A DNA stretch of 32,247 nucleotides from CAZNVB01 sp964576265 (GTDB lineage: Bacteria > Acidobacteriota > Aminicenantia > Aminicenantales > UBA8522). The notes beneath the pieces are model-generated. The model saw nothing but the letters and a program-made list of their open reading frames with translations, had not been told where the DNA came from and searched no databases. Every line of letters begins with the position of its first letter. The stretch's first letter is position 1. Both the position numbers and the translations under genes were made by a program. Shown here in pieces: positions 1 through 8,305 of the stretch. The stretch covers positions 1 to 32,247 of the forward strand of contig CAZNVB010000227.1 of assembly GCA_964576265.1 (NCBI GenBank), written 5' to 3'.

Positions 1-24
1 GAATTATATCAGATAAGATATAAA

Positions 25-106
25 GTGCGGGCTGTTGTCAGCAAAAGGGGGGTTGATGATGGGAACCAAAAAGGTGGGGGCTTTCTCCAGCCCGCGCAAG
101 AAAGCC
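25..106 (-). ncRNA. Candidate structured leader or small RNA (possible pseudoknot or switch)
   Basis: Read on the minus strand, GGCTTTCT (106-99) pairs perfectly with AGAAAGCC (86-79). The 12-base loop between them contains GCGCGGGCTG (97-88), which pairs over 10 bases (one G-U type) with CAGCCCGCAC (34-25). The two helices cross, so they form a pseudoknot or, given only one linker base on each side, alternative folds as in a riboswitch or attenuator. No T-tract follows, and an AT-rich 6-bp hairpin lies at 22-5. I do not recognise a known Rfam family. The regulated gene would be outside the window. Confidence 0.35.
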
Positions 107-112
107 AAATGT

Positions 113-140
113 ATTATACCATGAAAAAATCAAAAGTAAA
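113..140 (-). promoter_or_regulatory. Putative sigma-70 promoter reading leftwards
   Basis: On the minus strand there is TTTACT (140-135), a 16-base spacer and a perfect TATAAT (118-113). The predicted transcription start is about 106, which is the first G of the hairpin GGCTTTCT/AGAAAGCC described in the next entry. The gene it would serve lies off the left edge. Seen directly; promoter activity is inferred. Confidence 0.5.
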
Positions 141-224
141 GACTTTTTTTGAAAAATTTTCAGCGGTTGAATTTTCTTTCTTCTTCTGAGAAGATCACCT
201 CGAAATTTTCCCGGAGGAAAAACA

Positions 225-506
225 ATGAACGAGAAAAAAATCGATATCAAGGTGGATGAGCATGTCGCCCAAGGTCAGTACTCCAACCTGGCGGCGATCC
301 GCCACACCAGGGAGGAGTTTATCTTCGATTTTGCCTTCATCTTTCCCGACGGGCCGATGGGCCGTCTGCTGGCCAGGATCATCTTAAGTCCGGCTCATGT
401 GAAACGGTTCATGGAAGCCCTCCAGGCAAACGTTAAAAGGTATGAAGACAATTTCGGGCCGATCATTCCCGCGGAAGCTCCTCCTTCTGTCGGCTTCGTT
501 CATTGA
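225..506 (+). CDS. DUF3467 family small protein
   Basis: This 93-residue protein has the layout of the DUF3467 family: an N-terminal strand (KIDIKVDEHVAQGQYSNLAAIRHTRE-type start), a central strand-rich FIFDFAFIFPDG segment, then a helix (LSPAHVKRFMEALQANVKRYEDNFG). The family occurs across bacteria and archaea and its function is not established. The start is fixed by GGAGG at 213-217, seven bases before ATG. No signal peptide or membrane segment is visible, so it is probably cytoplasmic. It stands alone: 163 bases and a separate promoter divide it from the next gene. Family recognition is from memory of the conserved pattern. Confidence 0.8.
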   Translation: MNEKKIDIKVDEHVAQGQYSNLAAIRHTREEFIFDFAFIFPDGPMGRLLARIILSPAHVKRFMEALQANVKRYEDNFGPIIPAEAPPSVGFVH

Positions 507-537
507 TTCGATTGGTTTTCCAAAGCGAAAAATATCC

Positions 538-565
538 TTGACAGAAGTCCTCCTTTCTGAATAAT
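538..565 (+). promoter_or_regulatory. Sigma-70-like promoter for the 65-aa protein gene
   Basis: TTGACA (538-543), 16-base spacer, AATAAT (560-565). The predicted start is near 572, which leaves a leader of about 100 bases before the ATG at 670. Confidence 0.55.
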
Positions 566-669
566 ACTAAATCAAGCTTGAAGCCGCACGGACCGATGAG
601 ATAACGACAAAAAAGCTTCGAGCTGGATGGTGGTTTTGATTATCGAATCTTATTTGGAGGTCAAGTGAC

Positions 670-867
670 ATGGCTTACGCATTCACCAACAAGAAAGGCG
701 TGACCTACTACCTGCACTCAAAATCGGTCAACCTCAAGGGCGGTCGGAATCAGATCATTTACTATTTTGCCCGCGATGTCCGTCCCGGCGCCTTAGAGAC
801 CATTCCGGCTGGCTATACAGTCGTCGAGACGGCCAAGACCGGGATGCCGATCCTCAAAAAGGCCTGA
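670..867 (+). CDS. Small conserved protein of unknown function (65 aa)
   Basis: The gene encodes a short, basic protein beginning MAYAFTNKKGVTYYLHSK and ending PAGYTVVETAKTGMPILKKA. I recall similar small proteins in several environmental phyla, but no function or named domain. The predicted structure is mostly short strands, with no signal peptide, Cys pair or membrane segment. GGAGG at 656-660 sits nine bases before the ATG, a perfect promoter-like pair lies upstream, and a clean rho-independent terminator follows at 902-937. It is therefore a monocistronic unit that is probably well expressed. The Tyr/Lys-rich, strand-rich make-up could suit a nucleic-acid or ribosome-associated role, but that is speculation. 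Confidence 0.75.
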   Translation: MAYAFTNKKGVTYYLHSKSVNLKGGRNQIIYYFARDVRPGALETIPAGYTVVETAKTGMPILKKA

Positions 868-901
868 TCGGCCCAGCCGAGATTTTTACAGTCGATCAGA
901 C

Positions 902-937
902 GGGCCGGAGACGATTTCGAGAAATCGGCCCTTTTTT
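902..937 (+). terminator. Rho-independent terminator after the 65-aa protein gene
   Basis: GGGCC (902-906) pairs with GGCCC (927-931). An inner stem GATTT/AAATC is capped by CGAG, and TTTTTT follows at 932-937. Confidence 0.8.
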
Positions 938-964
938 GACCCTTATTTTAACCTGCTCGCCGCA

Positions 965-993
965 TTGACCGGCGTCTCTAAAGACGCTATACT
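965..993 (+). promoter_or_regulatory. Promoter of the sugar ABC operon, predicted leaderless start
   Basis: TTGACC (965-970), 17-base spacer, TATACT (988-993). Seven bases downstream of the -10 box is the A of the start ATG (1000), so transcription should begin at or within a base or two of the start codon. No Shine-Dalgarno sequence precedes that ATG. Confidence 0.7.
972..987 (+). promoter_or_regulatory. Palindrome between -35 and -10: candidate operator
   Basis: GCGTCT-CTAA-AGACGC is a perfect 6+4+6 inverted repeat filling the promoter spacer. A repressor bound here would block RNA polymerase. No regulator gene is adjacent, so its identity is unknown. Confidence 0.5.
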
Positions 994-999
994 CACCTC

Positions 1000-2004
1000 A
1001 TGAAACAGCGACCGAGTCTGGGACTTTTTGTCTTTGCCGTTGCCTTTTTTTTATGCGCCTGCGGCCCGAAGAATCAATCGGAAGGGTCGACGGCCAAAAT
1101 TTCCGGCCGGTTGAGGATCGCCGTCATTCCCAAAGGGACGACGCACGAATTCTGGAAATCGATTCATCTCGGAGCTCTGAAGGCGGCCGAGGAATTCGAT
1201 GTCGAAATCATTTGGAAAGGGCCGCAGAAAGAGGACGATCGGGCCCAGCAGATTATGGTCGTGGAAGATTTTATCAGCCGGGGAGTGGACGGAATCGTCC
1301 TTGCTCCTCTCGATGAGCGGGCCCTTGAGCGCCCGGTCGTAGACGCCGTCCGGGAAAGGATCCCAGTGATCATTATCGACTCCGGGCTTCAAGGGAACGC
1401 GCACCTCAGTTACGTCGCCACGGACAATTATCGGGGGGGAGTCCTTGGCGCCCGACGGTTGATCGAGCTCCTTGGCGGACAGGGTGAGATATTCCTGATC
1501 CGTTATCAGGTCGGCTCGGCCAGCACGACTCAGAGGGAACAGGGCTTTCTGGATACGCTCAAGGCGGAAGCACCGGGCATTTCTCTCCTTATTCAGGATC
1601 AATACGCCGGCAGCACGACGGAGAGCGCTTATCAGCTGGCCGAGAACCTTCTCAGCCGCTTTCCCCAAGTCGACGGAATCTTTTGCCCTAATGAGTCCAG
1701 CACCTTCGGAACTCTGCGCGCACTGCAGGAAACCGGATTGGCGGGGAAAATCCAGTTTGTCGGTTTTGACAGCTCGCCCAAGCTCGTCCAAGGGTTGCGA
1801 GACGGCCATATCCACGGCCTGATCCTCCAGAATCCGGTCCTGATGGGGTATCTCGGCGTCAAACTGATGAGCCTTCACCTTCGCGGCCAGAAGATTGATC
1901 AGGTCGTGGACACAGGGGTTTATCTGGTTACCAAAGAGAATATGGACGATCCTGAGATCAAGTCTCTTCTTCTTCCCGATTTTTCCCAATATCCGAATAT
2001 CTGA
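1000..2004 (+). CDS. Sugar ABC transporter substrate-binding lipoprotein (RbsB-like)
   Basis: This is a periplasmic binding protein of the Peripla_BP_4 / RbsB type for a CUT2 sugar importer. Residues 1-20 form a lipoprotein signal ending L-C-A before Cys21, so the mature protein is lipid-anchored. The rest shows the two-lobe pattern of the family: LRIAVIPKGTTHEFW at the start of lobe 1, GVDGIVLAPLD, PVIIIDSG, YVATDNYRGG, then QVDGIFCPNESSTFGTLRAL and IQFVGFDSS in lobe 2. Its length of 334 aa is typical. ATPase and permease genes follow directly, making a complete importer. The sugar cannot be deduced; no sugar kinase, isomerase or regulator lies next to it. The ATG is preceded by a promoter and no ribosome-binding site, which suggests a leaderless message. 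Confidence 0.93.
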   Translation: MKQRPSLGLFVFAVAFFLCACGPKNQSEGSTAKISGRLRIAVIPKGTTHEFWKSIHLGALKAAEEFDVEIIWKGPQKEDDRAQQIMVVEDFISRGVDGIVLAPLDERALERPVVDAVRERIPVIIIDSGLQGNAHLSYVATDNYRGGVLGARRLIELLGGQGEIFLIRYQVGSASTTQREQGFLDTLKAEAPGISLLIQDQYAGSTTESAYQLAENLLSRFPQVDGIFCPNESSTFGTLRALQETGLAGKIQFVGFDSSPKLVQGLRDGHIHGLILQNPVLMGYLGVKLMSLHLRGQKIDQVVDTGVYLVTKENMDDPEIKSLLLPDFSQYPNI

Positions 2005-2005
2005 A

Positions 2006-3536
2006 TTGACCAACCATCGCCAATCTCCGCCTCTTCTCCGGATGGAGAGTATCAGCAAACGCTTTGGAGCCACCTGCGCCCTTGAGGGCGTCGATTTTGA
2101 GCTTGAAAAAGGCGAGGTTCATGCCCTGCTCGGGGAAAACGGGGCCGGAAAAAGCACGCTGATCAAGATTCTCAGCGGGGCCGTCAAGCCGGACGCGGGA
2201 TCCATGCGGCTCGAGGGAATTCCCTTCTCTCCCTCAAGCCCGCTGGAAAGCCGCCGGCTGGGGATTTCCGTCATTTACCAGGAGCTCAACCTGGCTCCTC
2301 ATTTGACCGTCGAGGAAAACATCATGCTGGGCAGCGAGCGGCACGTCCGAGGATTCCTGCGACGCCGCGAGATGCGGAAAAAAGTCGTCGAGACCCTGCA
2401 GCGGATTCACCACGCCGAGATTGCGCCCGATATCCCCGTGTATCGATTGAGCGTGGCGGGGCGCCAAATCGTCGAAATTGCCCGGGCCTTAAAAGACGAC
2501 GCCAGAATTCTGGTAATGGACGAGCCGACGAGTTCTCTTTCCGGCGAAGATAGCCAGCGCCTGTTTGAAATCATTCGCCAGCTCAAGGCGCAAGGAGTGG
2601 GAATTATTTACATCAGCCATTTCCTGGAAGAGGTCCGGGAGGTGGCCGATCGGTTCACGATTCTGCGGGATGGAAAGAAAGTCGGCGCGGGACGAATCGA
2701 GGGGACGTCGCTTGATCAGATCATCCGACTGATGGTCGGCGGCGAGATCAAAGAGTTTTTTCCCCAGCCGTCGCGCCCTCCGGGTGAGATTGTACTCGAG
2801 ATTTCCGGACTCAGGGGAAAACACATGCCCGAATGTGTCGAGCTCGAACTCCGCCGGGGTGAAATTCTCGGCCTGGCCGGCCTGGTGGGTTCGGGACGAA
2901 CCGAGTTCCTGCGGACGCTCTTTGGAATCGATGCCAGAGCAGAGGGTTTGGTCAGATCAGGGCGGGCAATTCTCAAAGGAGATGTCCGCGAAAGGATTAA
3001 AATGGGACTCGGTTACTTGAGCGAAGATCGCCAGGGCGAAGGACTGGCTCTGAGCCAGTCTCTGGTCGACAACCTCACCCTGAGCCTTTTTTCGCCTTAT
3101 GTTCGCTTTGGATTCCTTCAGCTGAAGAAGCAGAAAGAAGCCGGGTGGCGGTGGGTCAAAAAGATGAAGATCAAAGCGCTCGGACCCGAGCAGCCGGTCG
3201 CCGACCTCTCCGGCGGGAATCAGCAAAAAGTGGCTCTGGCCCGCCTTCTCCACCAAGACGCGGACATCCTTCTTCTGGACGAGCCCACCCGCGGCATCGA
3301 CATCGTCAGCAAGTCCCAGATCTATGAGTGGATGCGCGAGCTGGCGGGCAAGGGGAAGACGATTCTTTTTGTCAGTTCCTATTTTCCCGAATTGCTCGGG
3401 GTCTCGGACCGGATCGCCGTCTTCCACCGCGGGAGGATGGTCGGTCTGCAGCCGGCCCGGGCCTGGAGCGAGGAGAGCCTGTTGGCGGCGGCGACAACCG
3501 GACGGATCAACGACTCTCCCTCCGCAGGAGAGAGGC

Positions 3537-3544
<8 letters not shown>
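2006..3544 (+). CDS. Sugar ABC transporter ATP-binding protein, two ATPase domains (RbsA/MglA type)
   Basis: This fused tandem ATPase powers the CUT2 sugar importer. Domain 1 has Walker A GENGAGKST (about residues 43-51), a signature LSVAGRQ and Walker B ILVMDEPTSSL. Domain 2 has the degenerate P-loop GLVGSGRTE, a full LSGGNQQ signature and ILLLDEPTRGID. This asymmetry is normal for RbsA and MglA. The start is uncertain. A TTG at 2006, one base after the binding-protein stop, gives the usual N-terminus PLLRMESISKRF and 512 aa. ATG at 2042 gives 500 aa. Neither has a clear ribosome-binding site, so translational coupling is likely. The 3' end overlaps the permease start by 8 bases. The substrate is unknown. 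Confidence 0.92.
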
Positions 3545-4517
<973 letters not shown>

Positions 4518-4604
4518 TCGGTTAGGCCGTCCGGCGTGGAAGCAAAGGTTTTAGCCGAGCGGGCTGTCTAATAGGACGAACAATCGAAATTCAGGAGGTT
4601 TGAC

Positions 4605-5117
4605 ATGAAACGTTTTTCGGTTCTTGTCGTTCCCGCGGTCCTTGTCTTTCTTTTCGTTCTCTCTGCGCCCGCCGTTTTTGGTCAACCGGAGAGACGTCCG
4701 GCGACCAGAGGAGACTGGCTGAACCTGACTCCCGAGCAAAAAACGAAGCTCGAAGAGCTGCGCCAGGCGAGACAGGAAGAGATGAGGGGAACCTTCGAAC
4801 AAATGAGGAAGCTCCGCCTCGAACTCCGCGATCTGATGAAAGATCCTGAAGCCAACGAAAAGAAGATCGAGAGCTTGATCGATGAGCTGAGCCGGCTTCG
4901 GGCCAACCAGATGAAAAGCGGCTTCGAGCATCGCTTGGCGATGAGGAAGATTTTGACTCCCGAACAACTTGCCAAATGGAAGGATGTCGGGCCCCGAATG
5001 GGACGAATGATGCCCGGACCGCTGATGAGGCGCGGCTTCCGACGCGGCTTGGGGCATTCTTTCGGTCCTGAGTTCGGCCCGATGGGACGACCATTTTTTC
5101 CCCGCTGGCGCTGGTAA
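4605..5117 (+). CDS. Spy/CpxP-like exported protein with LTXXQ motifs
   Basis: Residues 1-26 are a signal peptide (hydrophobic core followed by VFG-Q). The body is almost entirely helical and charged, with LTPEQ at 41-45 and again at 117-121. That is the paired-motif pattern of the periplasmic Spy/CpxP/metal-resistance family, which bind unfolded proteins or metals. The last 45 residues are unusual: rich in Met, Gly, Arg and Pro and ending PRWRW, possibly a metal- or surface-binding tail. AGGAGG lies seven bases before the ATG. It is a single gene closed by a strong terminator at 5141-5174. No CpxRA-type regulators are nearby. Confidence 0.8.
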   Translation: MKRFSVLVVPAVLVFLFVLSAPAVFGQPERRPATRGDWLNLTPEQKTKLEELRQARQEEMRGTFEQMRKLRLELRDLMKDPEANEKKIESLIDELSRLRANQMKSGFEHRLAMRKILTPEQLAKWKDVGPRMGRMMPGPLMRRGFRRGLGHSFGPEFGPMGRPFFPRWRW

Positions 5118-5140
5118 TTTCCTCAGCTCTCTGACGTGCG

Positions 5141-5174
5141 AAAAGGCCTGAGGCTCGCCTCAGGCCTTTTTTTT
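5141..5174 (+). terminator. Strong rho-independent terminator after the Spy-like gene
   Basis: A perfect 13-bp stem AAAAGGCCTGAGG / CCTCAGGCCTTTT has a 4-base loop, and the T-run extends to 5174. Confidence 0.92.
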
Positions 5175-5210
5175 GCCGGCAAAAAAACCCTGGAATCCAG
5201 AGCAATCATC

Positions 5211-5228
5211 TGTCCTCGATCGAGGACA
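5211..5228 (+). promoter_or_regulatory. Perfect 18-base palindrome upstream of a sigma-54 promoter
   Basis: TGTCCTCGATCGAGGACA is its own reverse complement. Its centre lies about 75 bases before the predicted start of transcription. That is a plausible site for a dimeric enhancer-binding activator, though closer than many. The binding protein is unknown. Confidence 0.55.
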
Positions 5229-5267
5229 TTTCCAGGACGAAATCCGGGCTTTTTCTGGGGAAAGCAC

Positions 5268-5284
5268 TTGGCATGACCTTTGCA
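5268..5284 (+). promoter_or_regulatory. Sigma-54 promoter (-24/-12)
   Basis: TTGGCATGACCTTTGCA matches the sigma-54 consensus TGGCAC-N5-TTGCA. The invariant GG is at 5270-5271 and GC at 5282-5283, 12 bases apart in register. The predicted start is about 5295. It precedes the FecR-domain gene by about 18 bases. Confidence 0.8.
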
Positions 5285-5312
5285 CTATCAATCTGCGGCA
5301 AGGAGAATGAAG

Positions 5313-7403
5313 ATGAAAAAAACAGCCTTGAGCTTGATCACCCTGATTCTTTTCTTCTGGCCGCTCGTCCTCAGCGCCATGGAGCAGGATGGAGAATATT
5401 ACCAATACAGTTTTGCCCGGTTGAGTTTTGTCAAGGGCAGCGTCGTCCTCGAGAGGGCAGCTGATCTCGGCTCAGAAGAAGGAGTCGTCAATCTCGCCAT
5501 AACCGAAGGGGACAAACTGGTCGTCGGCGATGGCCGGGCCGAAGTCCATTTCGGGAGAAAGAACTACCTCAGGCTGGACCGGGGAACGGAGGTCGAATTT
5601 TCCAACCTGCCCCGCCGCGACGACGACCGGACGAGACTCCATCTTCTCATCGGCCGGGCTTATCTCCGATTGAATTTTCTGGAAGAAGAAAAGACATTCG
5701 AAGTTCATACTCCGGACGCCTCCTTTTATATCCTCGAAGAAGGACTTTTCCGTTTCGATGTCAAAGAGAACCGCGAGACCGAACTCTCGGTGATCGAAGG
5801 CTCGGTGGAAGCGGCCGGCGAGACAGGCTCTCAGCTCGTCTCGAGTCGGGAAAGTCTTGTCGCGTCGAACGGTCATCTCGGTAGCCAGGGCATGATTTCT
5901 TCCCGGCGGGATGATTTTGCCGACTGGAATGACGATCGGGACGCGCTTCACAGGCAATACGTGTCCAAGCGGTATCTGCCTTCCGAGCTTGAGGATTACG
6001 AGTCCGAGCTCGCCTCTAACGGATACTGGGCCTATGAAAGGCCGTTCGGCTATGTCTGGGTTCCTTATATTTATTACAATGACTGGCGGCCTTACCACTA
6101 CGGACGCTGGGTTTGGTATCCGCTCTGCGGCTGGAGCTGGGTTTCCTACGAGCCATGGGGATGGTGCACCTACCATTACGGCCGCTGGCACTGGAGGCTC
6201 GGCCTCGGCTGGTACTGGATTCCACATACCCATTGGGGACCGGCCTGGGTTCACTGGTACTGGGGATACGATTATGTCGGCTGGTGCCCGCTGAGCTGGT
6301 ACAACCGGCCGGTCGTCATCGTCAACAACTATTTCTACGATCGTTACCACAGTCCCTATTATCCGGCCTCCTCCCGGGCCCTCACCGTCGTCCATAAGAA
6401 TCAGCTCCAGAACCGAGATGTCTCTCACGTCGCTCTGAGCCGGGTTGAAGCCTCCCGCCTCGGGCAGATCAGCCTGCAGGCCAAAGCTCCCGATATCAAG
6501 CCCGTGGTCAACCGGGCGAACGTTCAGAATGTCGCCTCGGGACGCATTTCCTCGTCCTCCCCGATCCGGCAGTTCAGCAAAAGCCCAGCCGTTTCGGGGG
6601 CGGGCTCGCCTTCCCGGATCACCAGGAATCCTTCGAGCGCGACGGGAGAAAAATCGCCCTCTTCCGGCGGTGTCGTCGTCAATCCGCGTCTCTCCCCATC
6701 CGACCGGGCGAGCAGGGGAGGAGTTTCGACCTTTCCTTCATCGGGGGTTGAGAAACGGAGCGCTTCAGGTTCGAAGGGCTCCCAGCCGTCCTCCGAGAGG
6801 CGGATAAGGTCCGAAAATTCAGCCCCTGACCGCACGACTTCTTTTCAATCTCCGCCCTTTTCTCCCCGCTCGGGAATCAAATCCTATTCTCCATCGACCA
6901 GGACAATCACCCCCCAGAAACGAAGCTCTTCGTCCTCGGAGAGAAGGGAGACTTCGCGCGTCTATTCTCCCGATTCGAGCCTCTCGAGATTCGGGGCAAG
7001 TTCCTGGCTGAGCCGGTCCAGTGAGCCCCGGCGCGAGACTCCCGGCCCCGGCGCAACCCGGATCCGGGAGTGGAGTTCCTCCGCCCGAAGCGGCAAAACG
7101 CGCTCGGAATACCACGACAGCCCCTGGACGTTCACGGTGCCTTCTTCCCCCCGATTGGAATCGTCTCCCTCGCGCAGCGGCTCTTTTTCCTCCCCGGCGC
7201 CGCGGTCGATCTTTTCCGCCCCACGGTCTTCTTCTCCCTCGAGAAGCCCCGGCTTCTCCAGTCCTCCCTCCACCCGTTCCACACCGAGCTTTTCCTCCGG
7301 CTCAAGAAGCGTCGGCTCTTCGCCCAGAATGAGTTCGCCTTCCGGCTCGAGCTCTCCTTCGCGCGGCTCCTCCTCCGGTCGAATCGCGAGAAAAGGCAAC
7401 TGA
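5313..7403 (+). CDS. Exported FecR-domain protein with Trp/Tyr-rich block and Ser/Arg/Pro tail
   Basis: The protein has 696 residues in three parts after a signal peptide (1-22). Residues about 35-190 resemble a FecR domain (LSFVKGSVVLER, a GDKLVVGDGRAEVHFG strand run, TPDASFYILEEGLFRFDV, LSVIEGSVEA). Next is a block of about 97 residues from SNGYWAYERPFGYVWV to CPLSWYN; by my count it holds 19 Trp and 17 Tyr, with a repeated YHYGRW unit, as in DUF6600-type proteins. The last 260 residues are low-complexity Ser/Arg/Pro. AGGAG at 5301-5305 selects the ATG at 5313 (spacing 7) over the ATG at 5307 and an upstream TTG at 5280 that lies inside the promoter. No sigma or anti-sigma pair is adjacent, so it is unlikely to be a classical FecR regulator; a cell-surface or outer-membrane-associated role is more likely. 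Confidence 0.82.
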   Translation: MKKTALSLITLILFFWPLVLSAMEQDGEYYQYSFARLSFVKGSVVLERAADLGSEEGVVNLAITEGDKLVVGDGRAEVHFGRKNYLRLDRGTEVEFSNLPRRDDDRTRLHLLIGRAYLRLNFLEEEKTFEVHTPDASFYILEEGLFRFDVKENRETELSVIEGSVEAAGETGSQLVSSRESLVASNGHLGSQGMISSRRDDFADWNDDRDALHRQYVSKRYLPSELEDYESELASNGYWAYERPFGYVWVPYIYYNDWRPYHYGRWVWYPLCGWSWVSYEPWGWCTYHYGRWHWRLGLGWYWIPHTHWGPAWVHWYWGYDYVGWCPLSWYNRPVVIVNNYFYDRYHSPYYPASSRALTVVHKNQLQNRDVSHVALSRVEASRLGQISLQAKAPDIKPVVNRANVQNVASGRISSSSPIRQFSKSPAVSGAGSPSRITRNPSSATGEKSPSSGGVVVNPRLSPSDRASRGGVSTFPSSGVEKRSASGSKGSQPSSERRIRSENSAPDRTTSFQSPPFSPRSGIKSYSPSTRTITPQKRSSSSSERRETSRVYSPDSSLSRFGASSWLSRSSEPRRETPGPGATRIREWSSSARSGKTRSEYHDSPWTFTVPSSPRLESSPSRSGSFSSPAPRSIFSAPRSSSPSRSPGFSSPPSTRSTPSFSSGSRSVGSSPRMSSPSGSSSPSRGSSSGRIARKGN

Positions 7404-7502
7404 CCTCCATTTTGCCGAACGAAGCCAAAGTTCTCTCGCCGGGTCTCTTTATTCGTTAAGCAAAATCGCCGGCCTTTCTCCTGAGTTTTCTCCGAATTCC
7501 GC

Positions 7503-7531
7503 TTTACTTTTCTTTTTCTCAATGGTATAAA
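7503..7531 (+). promoter_or_regulatory. Sigma-70-like promoter for the secreted 236-aa protein
   Basis: TTTACT (7503-7508), 17-base spacer, TATAAA (7526-7531), about 60 bases before the start codon. The rest of the 189-base gap after the FecR gene shows no gene or terminator. Confidence 0.55.
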
Positions 7532-7592
7532 TGGGGGCTGATTCGGCCGGTTTTGCGGCTCAAGGCTTGATTCGAGTTTGGAGGTAAGACCG

Positions 7593-8303
7593 ATGATGCG
7601 CCAACAAAAATTCAGCCGTTTGATTTTCCCGAGCGTCTTGATGCTGATTCTCGCTGCCGGGGGAATGATCGCCGCCCCGCAGGCTCAGGAGGCCTCGCCG
7701 GCTGCTCCTGCCCCCGCGAACGAGTTCGAAGGGACGGTCAAGTTCGCCCTGGGCAACTATCTCTATTTACCCTCGGCCAAAGGTTTCGATGTCGTGGTTC
7801 AGGGAACGATCGAGGGAAAAGATGCCAGCTCGCTGGTCGGAAAAGAGATCAGGGTCAAAGGAGCGATGCTCAAGGAAGATCCGTCGGTCTTCGTCGCCGA
7901 CACCATTGAGCTCAAGGAAGCCGGGCAATATCGGAACGTCTTCACCCGCACGGCAGAAGTGATCCTCGAAGACCACCTGAGCGCCAAGGAACGAGAGGAA
8001 TACCAGGCTCTTAAAATCACGAAAATCGATAAAGCCGACGAATGGGAAGGAAAGGGAAAAGGCAAAGTTTACGGCCAACTGGTGAATGGAAGTGTCATTA
8101 GAATCGCCGATGAAAAAGGGAAAGAGATCGGCCGCATCTTGGTCGACAGGCGGACGACCTATGCGGACTATTACATCCAGAAACTTCGGTTGTTCGACCG
8201 GTTCTGGTTCTATCTCAACATCAAAGATACCGTTGATCTCAAGATCCGGCGCAAGACAAAAGAGCTTTTCCACGCCGACCTTGTTTTCGCCGGGCTTTTT
8301 TGA
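7593..8303 (+). CDS. Secreted protein of unknown function (OB-fold-like segment)
   Basis: The start is ATG 7593, eight bases after GGAGG (7580-7584); a longer form from TTG 7578 would swallow the ribosome-binding site. Residues 1-32 form a signal peptide, then a short Ala/Pro linker. Residues about 35-105 (FEGTVKFALGNYLYLPSAKGFDVVVQG, SLVGKEIRVKGAMLKEDPSVFVADTIEL) look like an OB-type barrel of the kind seen in exported nucleic-acid or sugar-binding domains. The second half (EWEGKGKGKVYGQLVNGSVIRIADEKGKEIGRILVD, then DRFWFYLNIKDTVDLKIRRKTKELFHADLVFAGLF) is a second strand-rich region. I do not recognise the family. It converges with the next gene, with only two bases between the stop codons. 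Confidence 0.75.
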   Translation: MMRQQKFSRLIFPSVLMLILAAGGMIAAPQAQEASPAAPAPANEFEGTVKFALGNYLYLPSAKGFDVVVQGTIEGKDASSLVGKEIRVKGAMLKEDPSVFVADTIELKEAGQYRNVFTRTAEVILEDHLSAKEREEYQALKITKIDKADEWEGKGKGKVYGQLVNGSVIRIADEKGKEIGRILVDRRTTYADYYIQKLRLFDRFWFYLNIKDTVDLKIRRKTKELFHADLVFAGLF

Positions 8304-8305
8304 TT

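Noticed and set aside
25..106. 6S RNA on the minus strand
   Set aside because: A CCCACCTTTTTGGTTC stretch faintly resembles the 3' half of 6S RNA, but the upstream half is AT-rich with no matching strand and contains the promoter.
1051..2073. Long open frame on the minus strand across the ABC binding-protein gene
   Set aside because: It is antisense to a clear RbsB-like gene; composition and lack of family resemblance show it to be a shadow.
5280..5312. TTG start extending the FecR protein by 11 residues
   Set aside because: The TTG lies inside the -12 element of the sigma-54 promoter, upstream of the predicted transcription start.
6962..7522. 186-aa minus-strand frame rich in Glu and Arg
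   Set aside because: It is the mirror of the Ser/Arg/Pro tail of the FecR protein; low-complexity codons leave several frames open.
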